The translations under genes were made by a program, and so were the position numbers. From an uncultured Saprospiraceae bacterium (lineage in GTDB: Bacteria > Bacteroidota > Bacteroidia > Chitinophagales > Saprospiraceae), in contig CALJOK010000063.1 of assembly GCA_937981555.1 (NCBI GenBank), positions 1-35,566 on the forward strand: a stretch of 35,566 bases of DNA, read 5' to 3'. This document shows, one piece after another, positions 8,883 to 16,521 of the stretch. The notes beneath the pieces were generated by a model, which was given only the letters and a program-made list of their open reading frames with translations, was not told the origin of the DNA and did no database searches. Positions within the stretch are counted from its first letter, which is position 1. Every line of letters starts with the position of its first letter.

Positions 8883-11375
8883 TTAAAAAGCCCTGACAGC
8901 ACGAGTACGTCTGGAGAGTTGTCCCTTAGAAGTACCATACTGTTGGCCATTGAGGAAGTAAATGTTCCACGCATCGGTGATGTTATTTTCGGTAGAACTC
9001 CAGTAGACTAAGTATTCAAAACCACCAAGCCCAATATTCCCTCCCAGCCAAAGGTTGTAATACATTAAACTCAGTTCTTCCTTCGAAGGCAAAAACCAGT
9101 CATCATATAAAATACCATCTATGGTTACTGAATAGTCATCGCAAATCTTGGCAGCTGTTCCATCTTCACTACATCCATTTATTATTGCTGTTGTATTCGC
9201 TTGACCACTACCTACTGCTGTACTTGTTCCTACTATAGACGTCCCAGGACAACCCCAACGTCTGGTGAAATCTCCATTATAATCCTGATCATTCAACGCC
9301 GCTACCAATCCATGCTGCCCACTAGCATCCAGGTAAAATATAATACCTCCGGCATGTGCATCGCCTATTTGCAATGGACAAGGCCCCCAGGTAGGTACAC
9401 CGTCACAAAAGGTTAAGTTTTGCCCCGTCGTTCCTGGCGTAACACTTACCCAATTGGTTCCATTCCAGTAATTCATCTCGCCGTTTTGGGTTCCATTCGG
9501 AATTGTTCCTTGTGTCCCCTGAATCCCCTGAACACCTTGTGGACCTTGTGCACCAGTTGCACCAATTTCTCCATTTGTTCCATTTGTTCCATCAGTCCCC
9601 GCTGGACCTTGTGGCCCTTGTGACCCAGCAGCTGATGCTTGCCAAGTTCCTGTTCCATTTGCATCTGAAGTCAGAACATGACCTACTGTTGCTCCTGTCG
9701 TTACTTGGATTCCTTGTGTCCGAGTATTTCCTGCAACGTCCAATAATTCCTGTGGGTCATCTGTGCCAATACCTAGTCGTCCTACCATGTCGATGCGCAT
9801 TGCCTCTTCCATCTGTCCGGTTGGATTACCGTAAGGTTGAGTCCAAAATCTCAAGCTTCCTCCAAAGTTTCCAGAAGTACCGTTCTTATCTTTTCCGCCA
9901 TAGATTCCGGCAGTACGAATAGGAGTTGGATCGTTAGCCCAGTACGGACTTGCGAAGACAATTCCAGAGCCGAGTGATCCAGGAGCAGCAGCAGCAGGAT
10001 TCGTTGACTCCACTCGAAGTGCATTGGGACCGTCATCTACTGAAGGCAATTCGTCTCCGATATTGACAGAGAATTTCGCCCTCGCAATACCTGGGAAATG
10101 TGTCGTACCGATGGCAAGTCGTTTGTTTACATTATCCCAAAAAAGATCTGCGTCACTATTCAAGGTCTCGCTGTCTGTATTAAAGAAAGCAATCTCAGTT
10201 GGTGTTCCGTTGTTTGTTCCAGGTCCAATTGGTCCTTGTGATCCAGTTTCTCCTTGGATTCCTTGTGCGCCAGTTTCACCATTCAATCCGTCCGTTCCAT
10301 CAATTCCATTTGTTCCATTTATTCCTGATGGACCAGTTGCTCCTTGAAGACCAGTTTCACCTTGGATTCCTTGGGCGCCTGTTTCACCATTCATCCCGTC
10401 AATTCCATCAACTCCATTTGTTCCATTTGTTCCTGATGCGCCAGTTACTCCTTGAGGACCTGTTTCGCCCTGAATTCCTTGTGCGCCTGTTTCACCATTC
10501 AATCCATCAACTCCATCTGTTCCATTTATTCCTGGCAATCCATTTGTTCCTTGGATCCCTTGTGGTCCCTCAGGTCCAGCTGTATTGTCTGTCCAACTAT
10601 AAATTCCATTTCCGTCTGTAGAAAGAACTTGATCGGTATTACCTCCTACTGGTAATTCAATTTCATTATTTGGATCATAATCTGCGTCATTAACATCAAT
10701 CCCTGTCAAGGCTGATCCATCACCGAAAAAATTATCAGCAGTTACATCCTGACCTACAATAAGATTTTTTATGATTTTAACATTTCCACCTTTTTTGACA
10801 CGCATCCTTTCTATATCTTTTGTAACAATGATTAGATGTTCATCATCAAGGGTTCCTAATTTATGAATGGAAGCATCAGTATTGGCATTTCCTTTAGTAA
10901 GCCAATTCTTATTAACTCTACTCCTAGATTCGACACTATTCTCCTCTCCGACAACTTCAGAGGCAGTCGCTGCATGGAAAGCAAAGGGAACGGTCAACAG
11001 CTTGGTATTACTGAGCACTTCAAAGTTGCTGCCACCATCAGTATCAATAGCAAGTTCCATCCAAATGTCTTGAGAGCTCCAAGGTACTTCCGAAAAAATA
11101 CCGAAGTCTGCTTCACCTTGTCCAATGGTCACCGTAAATAATCCTAGTTTGTTCGTCCTTACTTGATGAACTTCCGAATAAGTTTCTATATCTATTTCTT
11201 TAGTATTTCGACTCATCAAAGTCACCTTTAGCGTGATATCTTGGTCAGCCATTACCTTTCCAGAATGTTCTCGTGCTACTGCTTGATAGTTCATACCTTG
11301 AGGAACTGATTGTGCCAGTATGGAAAAAGTAATACTGAAACACAGTATTATAAGTAAGTAGATTCTTTTTGTCAT
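8883..11375 (-). CDS. Secreted collagen-like protein with C-terminal DUF1566 (Lcl-type) domain
   Basis: Exported 830-aa protein. A signal peptide (1-21, ending ILAQ) is followed by a Bacteroidota N-terminal module (VPQGMNYQAVAR to LLTVPFAFHAATASE, 24-139). Gly-X-Y block 1 spans 267-386 (40 triplets), then a non-collagenous middle segment, then Gly-X-Y block 2 (584-623). The C-terminal DUF1566 domain (about 670-830) has GGIIFYLD, DDWFLPSKEEL, YWSSTE and TRAVRAF. Collagen repeats plus DUF1566 is the layout of the Legionella adhesin Lcl, so a trimeric stalk with a lectin-like tip, and an adhesive role, are inferred. It has no T9SS sorting domain of its own, but the gene 43 bp upstream on the same strand encodes a T9SS type A cargo protein. 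Block 1 contains a tandem 36-residue repeat. Confidence 0.85.
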   Translation of the reverse strand: MTKRIYLLIILCFSITFSILAQSVPQGMNYQAVAREHSGKVMADQDITLKVTLMSRNTKEIDIETYSEVHQVRTNKLGLFTVTIGQGEADFGIFSEVPWSSQDIWMELAIDTDGGSNFEVLSNTKLLTVPFAFHAATASEVVGEENSVESRSRVNKNWLTKGNANTDASIHKLGTLDDEHLIIVTKDIERMRVKKGGNVKIIKNLIVGQDVTADNFFGDGSALTGIDVNDADYDPNNEIELPVGGNTDQVLSTDGNGIYSWTDNTAGPEGPQGIQGTNGLPGINGTDGVDGLNGETGAQGIQGETGPQGVTGASGTNGTNGVDGIDGMNGETGAQGIQGETGLQGATGPSGINGTNGIDGTDGLNGETGAQGIQGETGSQGPIGPGTNNGTPTEIAFFNTDSETLNSDADLFWDNVNKRLAIGTTHFPGIARAKFSVNIGDELPSVDDGPNALRVESTNPAAAAPGSLGSGIVFASPYWANDPTPIRTAGIYGGKDKNGTSGNFGGSLRFWTQPYGNPTGQMEEAMRIDMVGRLGIGTDDPQELLDVAGNTRTQGIQVTTGATVGHVLTSDANGTGTWQASAAGSQGPQGPAGTDGTNGTNGEIGATGAQGPQGVQGIQGTQGTIPNGTQNGEMNYWNGTNWVSVTPGTTGQNLTFCDGVPTWGPCPLQIGDAHAGGIIFYLDASGQHGLVAALNDQDYNGDFTRRWGCPGTSIVGTSTAVGSGQANTTAIINGCSEDGTAAKICDDYSVTIDGILYDDWFLPSKEELSLMYYNLWLGGNIGLGGFEYLVYWSSTENNITDAWNIYFLNGQQYGTSKGQLSRRTRAVRAF
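10218..10496 (-). repeat. Tandem 108-bp coding repeat in the collagen region
   Basis: Residues 294-329 and 330-365 of the collagen-like protein are two 36-residue copies beginning GETGAQGIQGETG. A partial third copy (366-386) follows. In DNA these are 10389-10496, 10281-10388 and 10218-10280. Differences are limited to a few X and Y positions, so the array arose by in-frame duplication and could change length by recombination. Confidence 0.8.
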
Positions 11376-11418
11376 AATTTAAGTTTCTTTCTAAAGTTTA
11401 TTACAAACCTTCATTGAG

Positions 11419-11928
11419 TTAATGAAGTTTTGTGATTTTAAATGATTTTAATAACTCACCTTTTTCAGTATATAGACTGAGGAAGTAAAGGCCACCTGGA
11501 TATTTATCAAGGTTCAATTCGTGATCTTCCGAAGAGAGGTCAATCGTTTCATTTTGCAAGTGTTGCCCATTGAGGGTTTTCAATGATAGGACTCCCTTTC
11601 CTTCCAGTTCCGAGTTAATTTTCACATACAAATTGTCGGACGTTGGATTAGGACCTACCCTTAAATTGATCTTGCCGTTTAAAAATAATTCAGTAGTTTC
11701 TGTAACTGTTTCAACTAGTAGAGTTGGTTGTTGAAAACCTTCGGTTACCAGTACATTGGTAATTTCTCGTGATTGAACTGCCAACTCACCAAGCGTCCAG
11801 TCTAATGTGAGGGCAGTCCCTGCTTCGGAAGTCCCAGCTGGAGAAATGACTGTACGATCAGTTTGCTGGGCATGGATCAGCGTTGACATACTAATCCAAA
11901 GAGCTAGGACAAAAAATTTTCTTTTCAT
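11419..11928 (-). CDS. Small secreted protein with T9SS type A sorting domain
   Basis: A 169-aa protein with a signal peptide (MKRKFFVLALWISMSTLIHA, 1-20), a short central region (SPAGTSEAG, WTLGELAV, TEGFQQP) common to Bacteroidota surface proteins, and a C-terminal type A sorting domain. That domain begins at VGPNPTSDNLYVKI (91) and ends GGLYFLSLYTEKGELLKSFK plus a few residues. Such domains direct passage through the type IX secretion system and are removed at the cell surface. With only about 70 residues of mature passenger it carries no enzyme domain. The WTLGELAVQS/EGFQQP pattern suggests a structural or partner role. It is upstream of, and probably co-transcribed with, the collagen-like gene. 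Confidence 0.85.
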   Translation of the reverse strand: MKRKFFVLALWISMSTLIHAQQTDRTVISPAGTSEAGTALTLDWTLGELAVQSREITNVLVTEGFQQPTLLVETVTETTELFLNGKINLRVGPNPTSDNLYVKINSELEGKGVLSLKTLNGQHLQNETIDLSSEDHELNLDKYPGGLYFLSLYTEKGELLKSFKITKLH

Positions 11929-12725
11929 AAGATTTTTTTGTAATTATTAAAAAATAAATTTGAATACGTCGGTAAAAGAGCTATCGACAAATCAGAAGGA
12001 TGTTTTCGATTAAATGCTCATCTATTCCAGAATTGTTTACCTATAGGATATTAAGGTTTCTTTATTCGTATATGCTTTGACTACTTAGTTTTTTTGTATC
12101 ACAAACAATACTCCTCTAATTCTTCCTCGTATAATTTGCATGCGTAGAAGTGGAATTCAATAAGTTGTAGACTTTGAATTTCACAACTTACCAGTTCTAC
12201 TCTCTACTATTTATTTAGTAATTAATTCACATTTATTTTTTATCCAAACCAATTAGAGTTAATCATTTAATATTCCCCTCAGGATCGATAAATGATAATT
12301 GTTTTCATGATAAAAAAAAATTAAGGAGTAATAAATTAATACTACAAAGGTAGAGGACAAAGGGGCGAGGAAAATAGGGGCTGGGTAGGAAATGCATGAA
12401 GGCTAGCCCCTAGTAATAATTATATAATTTAAAAAAAATGTTAAAGAAACCCATCATATGGAATTTTTTTGGCAACTCTTGTGTTATGACATTAACAACA
12501 AAGCAGAAAATAAAACGCAACGAAGACAAAGCTATAAAACTAAAATTTCTCGTCTTCTTCATTTATTTCTGATACACAAGTTTGGTTTTTGACTTGCCTA
12601 TTTCGTGGGCTGTCAACTGGTACGATTAAGATAACCTTGTTGTTGTAACAATGTATTTACAATCTGATTCTTAACCGAGTTTATCGAGGTATTGACCTTT
12701 GGTGAACACAAAATCTATATGTATT
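11929..12725. other. Long non-coding interval with a G-rich hairpin
   Basis: About 800 bp separate the divergent T9SS protein gene and the small peptide gene, with no convincing ORF on either strand. The stretch 12361-12412 stands out from the AT-rich surroundings: several G-runs (GGGG, GGGG, GGG) and an 8-bp inverted pair, TAGGGGCT (12375-12382) and AGCCCCTA (12405-12412). A minus-strand TACCTTTG (12352-12345) matches a -7 element but lacks a TTG at the right distance. The promoters for both flanking genes must lie here. I could not place either with confidence. Confidence 0.5.
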
Positions 12726-12839
12726 ATGAAAACTCAAAAATTAAAAAAACTTAAAGACTTTAAAAAATTTGCTATCAAGAAAGCTGCTTTGGAAAAAGTG
12801 AAGGGGGGGATTGTTATTGAGGATTTACACGATGGTTAG
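12726..12839 (+). CDS. Putative double-glycine leader peptide (RiPP/bacteriocin-like precursor)
   Basis: A 37-residue ORF. The first 28 residues form a Lys-rich amphipathic leader (MKTQKLKKLKDFKKFAIKKA, then ALEKVKGG) ending in Gly-Gly. The remaining nine are an acidic tail, IVIEDLHDG. Leaders ending in -KVKGG are typical of Bacteroidota bacteriocin-like or modified-peptide precursors that are cut after GG during export by C39-peptidase ABC transporters. A strong intrinsic terminator starts 9 bp after the stop, supporting a real transcript. The stop overlaps by 4 bp the end of the opposing 492-aa gene. No modifying enzyme or peptidase-containing transporter is in the window, so the peptide may be processed in trans. 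Function is unknown. The GG codons sit in a run of seven G, which could slip. Confidence 0.6.
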   Translation: MKTQKLKKLKDFKKFAIKKAALEKVKGGIVIEDLHDG

Positions 12840-14314
12840 GTCAATTTTGGAGGAGTTTTTAACTCCTCCATTTTTTTATAAACCCAACTCTTCAAAGCTA
12901 TTTTTTTTTGAATTCCAATTTCTTCTCTTACTTTCTTAATCTCTTCGACACTTCTATTATCCTTTCTATTAAGCTTAATTATCTTTTTCACACAGAACGT
13001 AAATGCAAAATATCGCTGTATTATTTCTAGAGAGAGAACCTTATCTTTTTTGAGTTGTATTTCAAAACTTTTGATATAATCTATTAAAGTTGAATAATAA
13101 GATGGGTCATATTTTAAAAGATCATAAGCAGTCCGTATCCACAATAACCTTGATCTAATGAATATAAACATGTTCTTTTTGTTATATGTTATTTCTCTAA
13201 GCAACTCTAGAGTTTTGTATAAACATTTATGATCTTTTTCAATTCCTACAAAGTAATTCCAAGATGCGAGAGCCATAAGTTTCGTCGTATAAGCCTCTTC
13301 TTTTGGCAAATATTTCTGATAATTATTTATAAAATTATAACACCACTCAAACTCCCTAAGATTCGTCGAAATTGATGTAATATTAAAATAAGTAGAAGCA
13401 GTCATGATATTATTATTCATGCTATACCCTTGCTTTAAGCCAAATTTAAACAATAAAAAAAGTTCTTTAAAAGCTTTTTCATTACCTTGATTTAATTGGC
13501 TAATACCATAATTTACCATATTCTGATAAATGAATTTTTGGCTTTTCAACTCAATTTTATGGAAATTAGAAAATAGTACTTTCTTGATCTCATCATAAAA
13601 CTTCGTTGATTTTTCTTCCTTTCTGAGTCTAATAATCTTATTATAAATATTTGTAACAGGCGGTAAAGATTCTTTCTTGTCTAACTCTTCTAATATCTCT
13701 TCTAAAAACTTAACGTCAACTGAAGTATTAATTCTTTTTGTCATCGTAATATGTTCCGCAGCTAATCTCAACTTAGCAGTTGTATAAAACATATCTAAAT
13801 CTTCCATTGAATCAAATAAGTACTTTGGTATGTTTTCCTTTCCATAAAAAAGGTAATCTCTCTGCACATCATACCGCTGAAAAAAATACTCCTCCTCCCG
13901 ATAAGGCGACTCCTCCAAATCAACCAAAACTCCCTCCACTTCCTTCTTATAATTTTTATACAAATTCCGATTGGTATATGCTTTCCCCTTCAACCTCCTC
14001 TGTAAAATTTTATCCTTTTGAAATTCCTGATACATATAAAATTCCTGAACCACACTCACCAAATTAGTCATAAGCAAATTCATCCTACCCTCATGATAAG
14101 CTTTTCCTTCAGGGTGAATGGAATGATATAAGTGCTCTTTCGTTAATTTTTTATGATTAAAACCTGGATGGTAAGAGAGTATTTTTTGGAGGAGAAGAAC
14201 AATTAATTTATTCGTGTTATGATAGGGAGATTTAGCAAACTTGATCAATAATTTAAGTTCTGATTCATCTATTTCCCTTAACAATTGAATTAATTTCCCA
14301 TCTTTTAACTCCAT
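12836..14314 (-). CDS. Helical protein of unknown function (492 aa)
   Basis: I do not recognise a named domain. The protein is Lys/Glu/Tyr-rich, without signal peptide or membrane segment, and looks all-helical, possibly TPR- or HEAT-like. The N-terminus (LIQLLREIDESELKLLIKFA, then KSPYHNTNK and YHPGFNHKKLTKEHLYHSIHP) resembles a set of uncharacterised paralogues I recall from Saprospiraceae-type genomes that begin with a similar LLR-L-EE-KFLRSPF-N pattern. Its last codons (MEELKTPPKLT) lie in the DNA that forms the terminator of the convergent GG-leader peptide gene, so the two genes share their 3' ends. A 21-bp palindrome lies about 70 bp upstream of the ATG. The region looks richer in AT and in ATA/AGA codons than the metabolic genes, which may indicate a different origin; this is an impression and was not computed. 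Confidence 0.75.
   Translation of the reverse strand: MELKDGKLIQLLREIDESELKLLIKFAKSPYHNTNKLIVLLLQKILSYHPGFNHKKLTKEHLYHSIHPEGKAYHEGRMNLLMTNLVSVVQEFYMYQEFQKDKILQRRLKGKAYTNRNLYKNYKKEVEGVLVDLEESPYREEEYFFQRYDVQRDYLFYGKENIPKYLFDSMEDLDMFYTTAKLRLAAEHITMTKRINTSVDVKFLEEILEELDKKESLPPVTNIYNKIIRLRKEEKSTKFYDEIKKVLFSNFHKIELKSQKFIYQNMVNYGISQLNQGNEKAFKELFLLFKFGLKQGYSMNNNIMTASTYFNITSISTNLREFEWCYNFINNYQKYLPKEEAYTTKLMALASWNYFVGIEKDHKCLYKTLELLREITYNKKNMFIFIRSRLLWIRTAYDLLKYDPSYYSTLIDYIKSFEIQLKKDKVLSLEIIQRYFAFTFCVKKIIKLNRKDNRSVEEIKKVREEIGIQKKIALKSWVYKKMEELKTPPKLT
12848..12877 (+). terminator. Terminator of the GG-leader peptide gene, inside the opposing gene
   Basis: TGGAGGAGTT (12848-12857), a TTT loop, AACTCCTCCA (12861-12870) and then seven T. 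A perfect 10-bp stem with U-tract on the plus strand only: on the minus strand the stem is followed by AAAATTGACC. It starts 9 bp after the peptide stop and encodes MEELKTPP on the other strand. Confidence 0.85.
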
Positions 14315-14381
14315 TTACATTGTTTTTTTTTATATAAAAATATTCAATCTAAATTATTGATTATCAACTTATTAAATTGAT

Positions 14382-14402
14382 ATAACAATTGATAATTGTT
14401 AT
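14382..14402. promoter_or_regulatory. Palindrome upstream of the 492-aa gene
   Basis: ATAACAATT-GAT-AATTGTTAT has perfect 9-bp arms. A second dyad, TTGATTATCAA (14357-14367), lies between it and the ATG. The repeated TTGAT/ATCAA words and the position 43-88 bp before the start suit an operator. The rest of 14315-14683 holds two hairpins (listed) and no ORF. Confidence 0.35.
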
Positions 14403-14585
14403 TATTTTTATAAAAGTAGTTAAAAATGTTATCAAGTAAAAAAAAAAGAAAAATGTAAATTTGGATCACAAAAAATATAAAGCTCGAATTAATCTATTTA
14501 TAGCAAATGAAAAATCTACAGATATGAAGACACCTTAATTATTCGAGTTAATAAACGCTTCCTCCCCTACGAATTAAAGCTTATG

Positions 14586-14606
14586 AAAGCCTTCTCGGCT
14601 TTTTTA
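14586..14606 (+). terminator. Orphan terminator hairpin on the plus strand
   Basis: AAAGCC-TTCTC-GGCTTT is followed by a T-run (through 14605). It faces plus-strand transcription, but no plus-strand gene precedes it for more than 1.7 kb. Either an unannotated short RNA or antisense transcript ends here, or it is a relic. Confidence 0.5.
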
Positions 14607-14626
14607 TAAAACGCCACACTATGATT

Positions 14627-14660
14627 CATCCTGCTCACATTTAAATTGTGAAGCAGGATG
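14627..14660 (-). terminator. Hairpin downstream of the SDR gene
   Basis: CATCCTGCTCACA (14627-14639) pairs with TGTGAAGCAGGATG (14647-14660) with one bulged base. It lies 24 bp beyond the SDR stop. On the minus strand the U-tract is poor, while on the plus strand TTTTAT follows, so its direction is uncertain. Confidence 0.5.
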
Positions 14661-14683
14661 TTTTATGGAAAAGAATTGCTTCT

Positions 14684-15499
14684 CTATTTTAGAAAACTTT
14701 GATAAATTTCTTCTATATATTTCTCCGCTCCAACTTCTTTTCGTTTCGCAAAATAGGATTCTGCATCATCTCCAACTAAATATCGCAATCGATCAGAACC
14801 ATCATTTGCTGCTTCAAAAATCTTTTTGGCTACAGCAATTGGGTCAGGCATATCGGGTTGTCGTTGCTTTCTGGTTTCAATTGTTTTTTGAGTCGCTTCG
14901 ATATATTCAGGCATAGATTCATCGTGCGACCAACTAATACCTTCCAACTGAAAATTAGTTTTAAAACCTCCCGGCTCCACTAATTTCACTAGAATATTAA
15001 GCGGTTTCAATTCGTAAGAAATCGCTTCCGTAAATCCTTCCACCGCCCACTTGGAACATACGTACATCGATGCCAAAGGATAACTTACCAATCCTGCAAT
15101 CGAGGAGATATTGATAAAAAGCCCTGCTCGATTTTTCCTAAAATGTTCTAAAAAAACTTTTGTCACCATCATCACCCCCTTAATATTGACGGCAAGTTGT
15201 CGATCAATTTCAGATTCGGTGGTTGGTTCGAAAGCACCGTAACAACCAAAACCCGCATTGTTGACAATCACATCAATTTTTCCAAAATCATTTAAAATTG
15301 CAGTTCTTGCATTTTCAATACTTTGCGTATCAGTTACATCTAATTGATAAATGGAAATATTTGGATGCTCTGTCAAACTTCCTGCTTTTTCAACATTCCG
15401 CATCGTCGCAATAACTTGCCAATTCTTTTCAGCAAAATATTCCGCAGTTATTTTTCCAATCCCTGAATTGCTTCCTGTGATAAGAATCGTCTTTTTCAT
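14684..15499 (-). CDS. Short-chain dehydrogenase/reductase (classical SDR)
   Basis: NAD(P)-dependent oxidoreductase of 271 aa. The cofactor loop is TGSNSGIG (8-15), followed by NNAG (80-83), catalytic Ser133 in NISSIAG, and Y146-x-x-x-K150 (YVCSK). The region after the active site reads VEPGGFKTNF, as in SDRs acting on ketones, aldehydes or lipids. Substrate cannot be read from the sequence. It is 45 bp downstream of the DinB-like gene on the same strand and may be co-transcribed with it. Confidence 0.92.
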   Translation of the reverse strand: MKKTILITGSNSGIGKITAEYFAEKNWQVIATMRNVEKAGSLTEHPNISIYQLDVTDTQSIENARTAILNDFGKIDVIVNNAGFGCYGAFEPTTESEIDRQLAVNIKGVMMVTKVFLEHFRKNRAGLFINISSIAGLVSYPLASMYVCSKWAVEGFTEAISYELKPLNILVKLVEPGGFKTNFQLEGISWSHDESMPEYIEATQKTIETRKQRQPDMPDPIAVAKKIFEAANDGSDRLRYLVGDDAESYFAKRKEVGAEKYIEEIYQSFLK

Positions 15500-15544
15500 T
15501 TTAAATTAATTTTGCATTTTTAAAAAATTGGATTTTTTCAGTTT

Positions 15545-16405
15545 TTATTTTTTGAAAAAATCTAACACCGCAAGTTCAATTTCTTTTGGTATTTTTTTAG
15601 AAATTTCATTTTTAAAATTTATTCGCTTTCCAATCTGATTTGAAAAATAACCAGATTCGTTATCAACAATTAATACACCTTCCGTAAACTTTCGTTCTTC
15701 CACTTCTCCAGTAGTTTTCATGGAAGAGAAAATAAGTCGTTCGATAGAATTATCATTTTCATAAAATCTTAGCCAAAAATATATTTTACTCTTATCATCA
15801 CTTTTGATATCTGCCCGCTTAATTTCAATGATCGATTGTTCTTTTCCTTTTAGAAAAAATAAAACTTTGAATGGGAATTCTAATTTCTTTAAATTGATAT
15901 TTTTAGAATTTCCACTCCTCGCTGCCACCTCTTCAGAAGTCAATCCATACATTGGTGGAGTTTCGACTCCCAACATGCCGAGATAAAAATACAACTGACC
16001 TCGGTGATGAATTTCATGTTCAACCATTGCCCTTAACCATTTCCAAAGCGTAATTTCTACATTCCCTGGAGTCATGCATTTTTTATTTAATTCTTCAGTT
16101 GTTAATTTTGAAAAAACTGCCATAGATTCCTCATACATCGCATCATAATATTTAGCAACGCCATCCAATCCTTTTGCATATTTCTCTTCACAACCATCAT
16201 AAAGACTTGGTTTGAACTGAGCATTTTCGGCATACATGAATCGTTCAATATTGGCAAGATGTCGAATGATATCTCCAATCGTAAATTTTCCTTTTTGATA
16301 AGTCCATTCGATTTTTTCTTCAGGAATAAAATCGAAAAGCCTTCTTGTACGATGTTTGATTCTCGAATAATATTTTAAAAAACTTTGAACATCATTTATT
16401 TCCAT
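15545..16405 (-). CDS. DinB/YfiT-like protein with a C-terminal extension
   Basis: The first about 165 residues form a DinB-like four-helix bundle. The expected metal-binding triad is visible as H49 (DIIRHLANIE) and H130/H134 in MVEHEIHHRGQLYFYLG. Members are putative metal-dependent, often thiol-related, enzymes, and the actual reaction is usually unknown. Residues about 170-286 are an additional segment predicted by eye to be beta-rich (LEFPFKVLFFLKG, IYFWLRFYENDN, GVLIVDNESGYF). I do not recognise it, and it makes the protein well over the usual 150-180 aa. There is no signal peptide. The gene is divergent from the TPR-AAA+ gene. Confidence 0.82.
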   Translation of the reverse strand: MEINDVQSFLKYYSRIKHRTRRLFDFIPEEKIEWTYQKGKFTIGDIIRHLANIERFMYAENAQFKPSLYDGCEEKYAKGLDGVAKYYDAMYEESMAVFSKLTTEELNKKCMTPGNVEITLWKWLRAMVEHEIHHRGQLYFYLGMLGVETPPMYGLTSEEVAARSGNSKNINLKKLEFPFKVLFFLKGKEQSIIEIKRADIKSDDKSKIYFWLRFYENDNSIERLIFSSMKTTGEVEERKFTEGVLIVDNESGYFSNQIGKRINFKNEISKKIPKEIELAVLDFFKK

Positions 16406-16483
16406 GATTTATTTTTTTTCAAATTTCGACAAAAAGTATTGTTTCTTAAGATTTTCTCTTAAAAACATTCCCGCCCAATTCCC

Positions 16484-16491
16484 TACATTTG
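16484..16491 (+). promoter_or_regulatory. -7 promoter element of the TPR-AAA+ gene
   Basis: TACATTTG matches TAnnTTTG exactly and predicts a start near 16498, 24 nt before the chosen ATG. No good -33 TTG is seen 17-21 bp upstream. The position also argues that the upstream TTG at 16489 is not the start codon. Confidence 0.4.
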
Positions 16492-16521
16492 TACAAATTA
16501 TTATTTTCAAAAAATACACCT

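Noticed and set aside
8883-9010. Possible diversity-generating retroelement target (DUF1566 C-terminus with Asn-rich WSSTENN...TRAVRAF end)
   Set aside because: No reverse transcriptase gene and no template repeat of this segment occur in the window, and DUF1566 domains are common without DGRs.
9503-10621. Several plus-strand frames of 60-140 codons rich in His, Leu and Phe
   Set aside because: They are the antisense of the Gly-X-Y repeats, whose periodic codons keep the opposite frames open.
12461-12592. 44-codon plus-strand ORF (MEFFWQLLCYD...) upstream of the GG peptide
   Set aside because: No leader pattern, no terminator and composition like the spacer; not supported as a gene.
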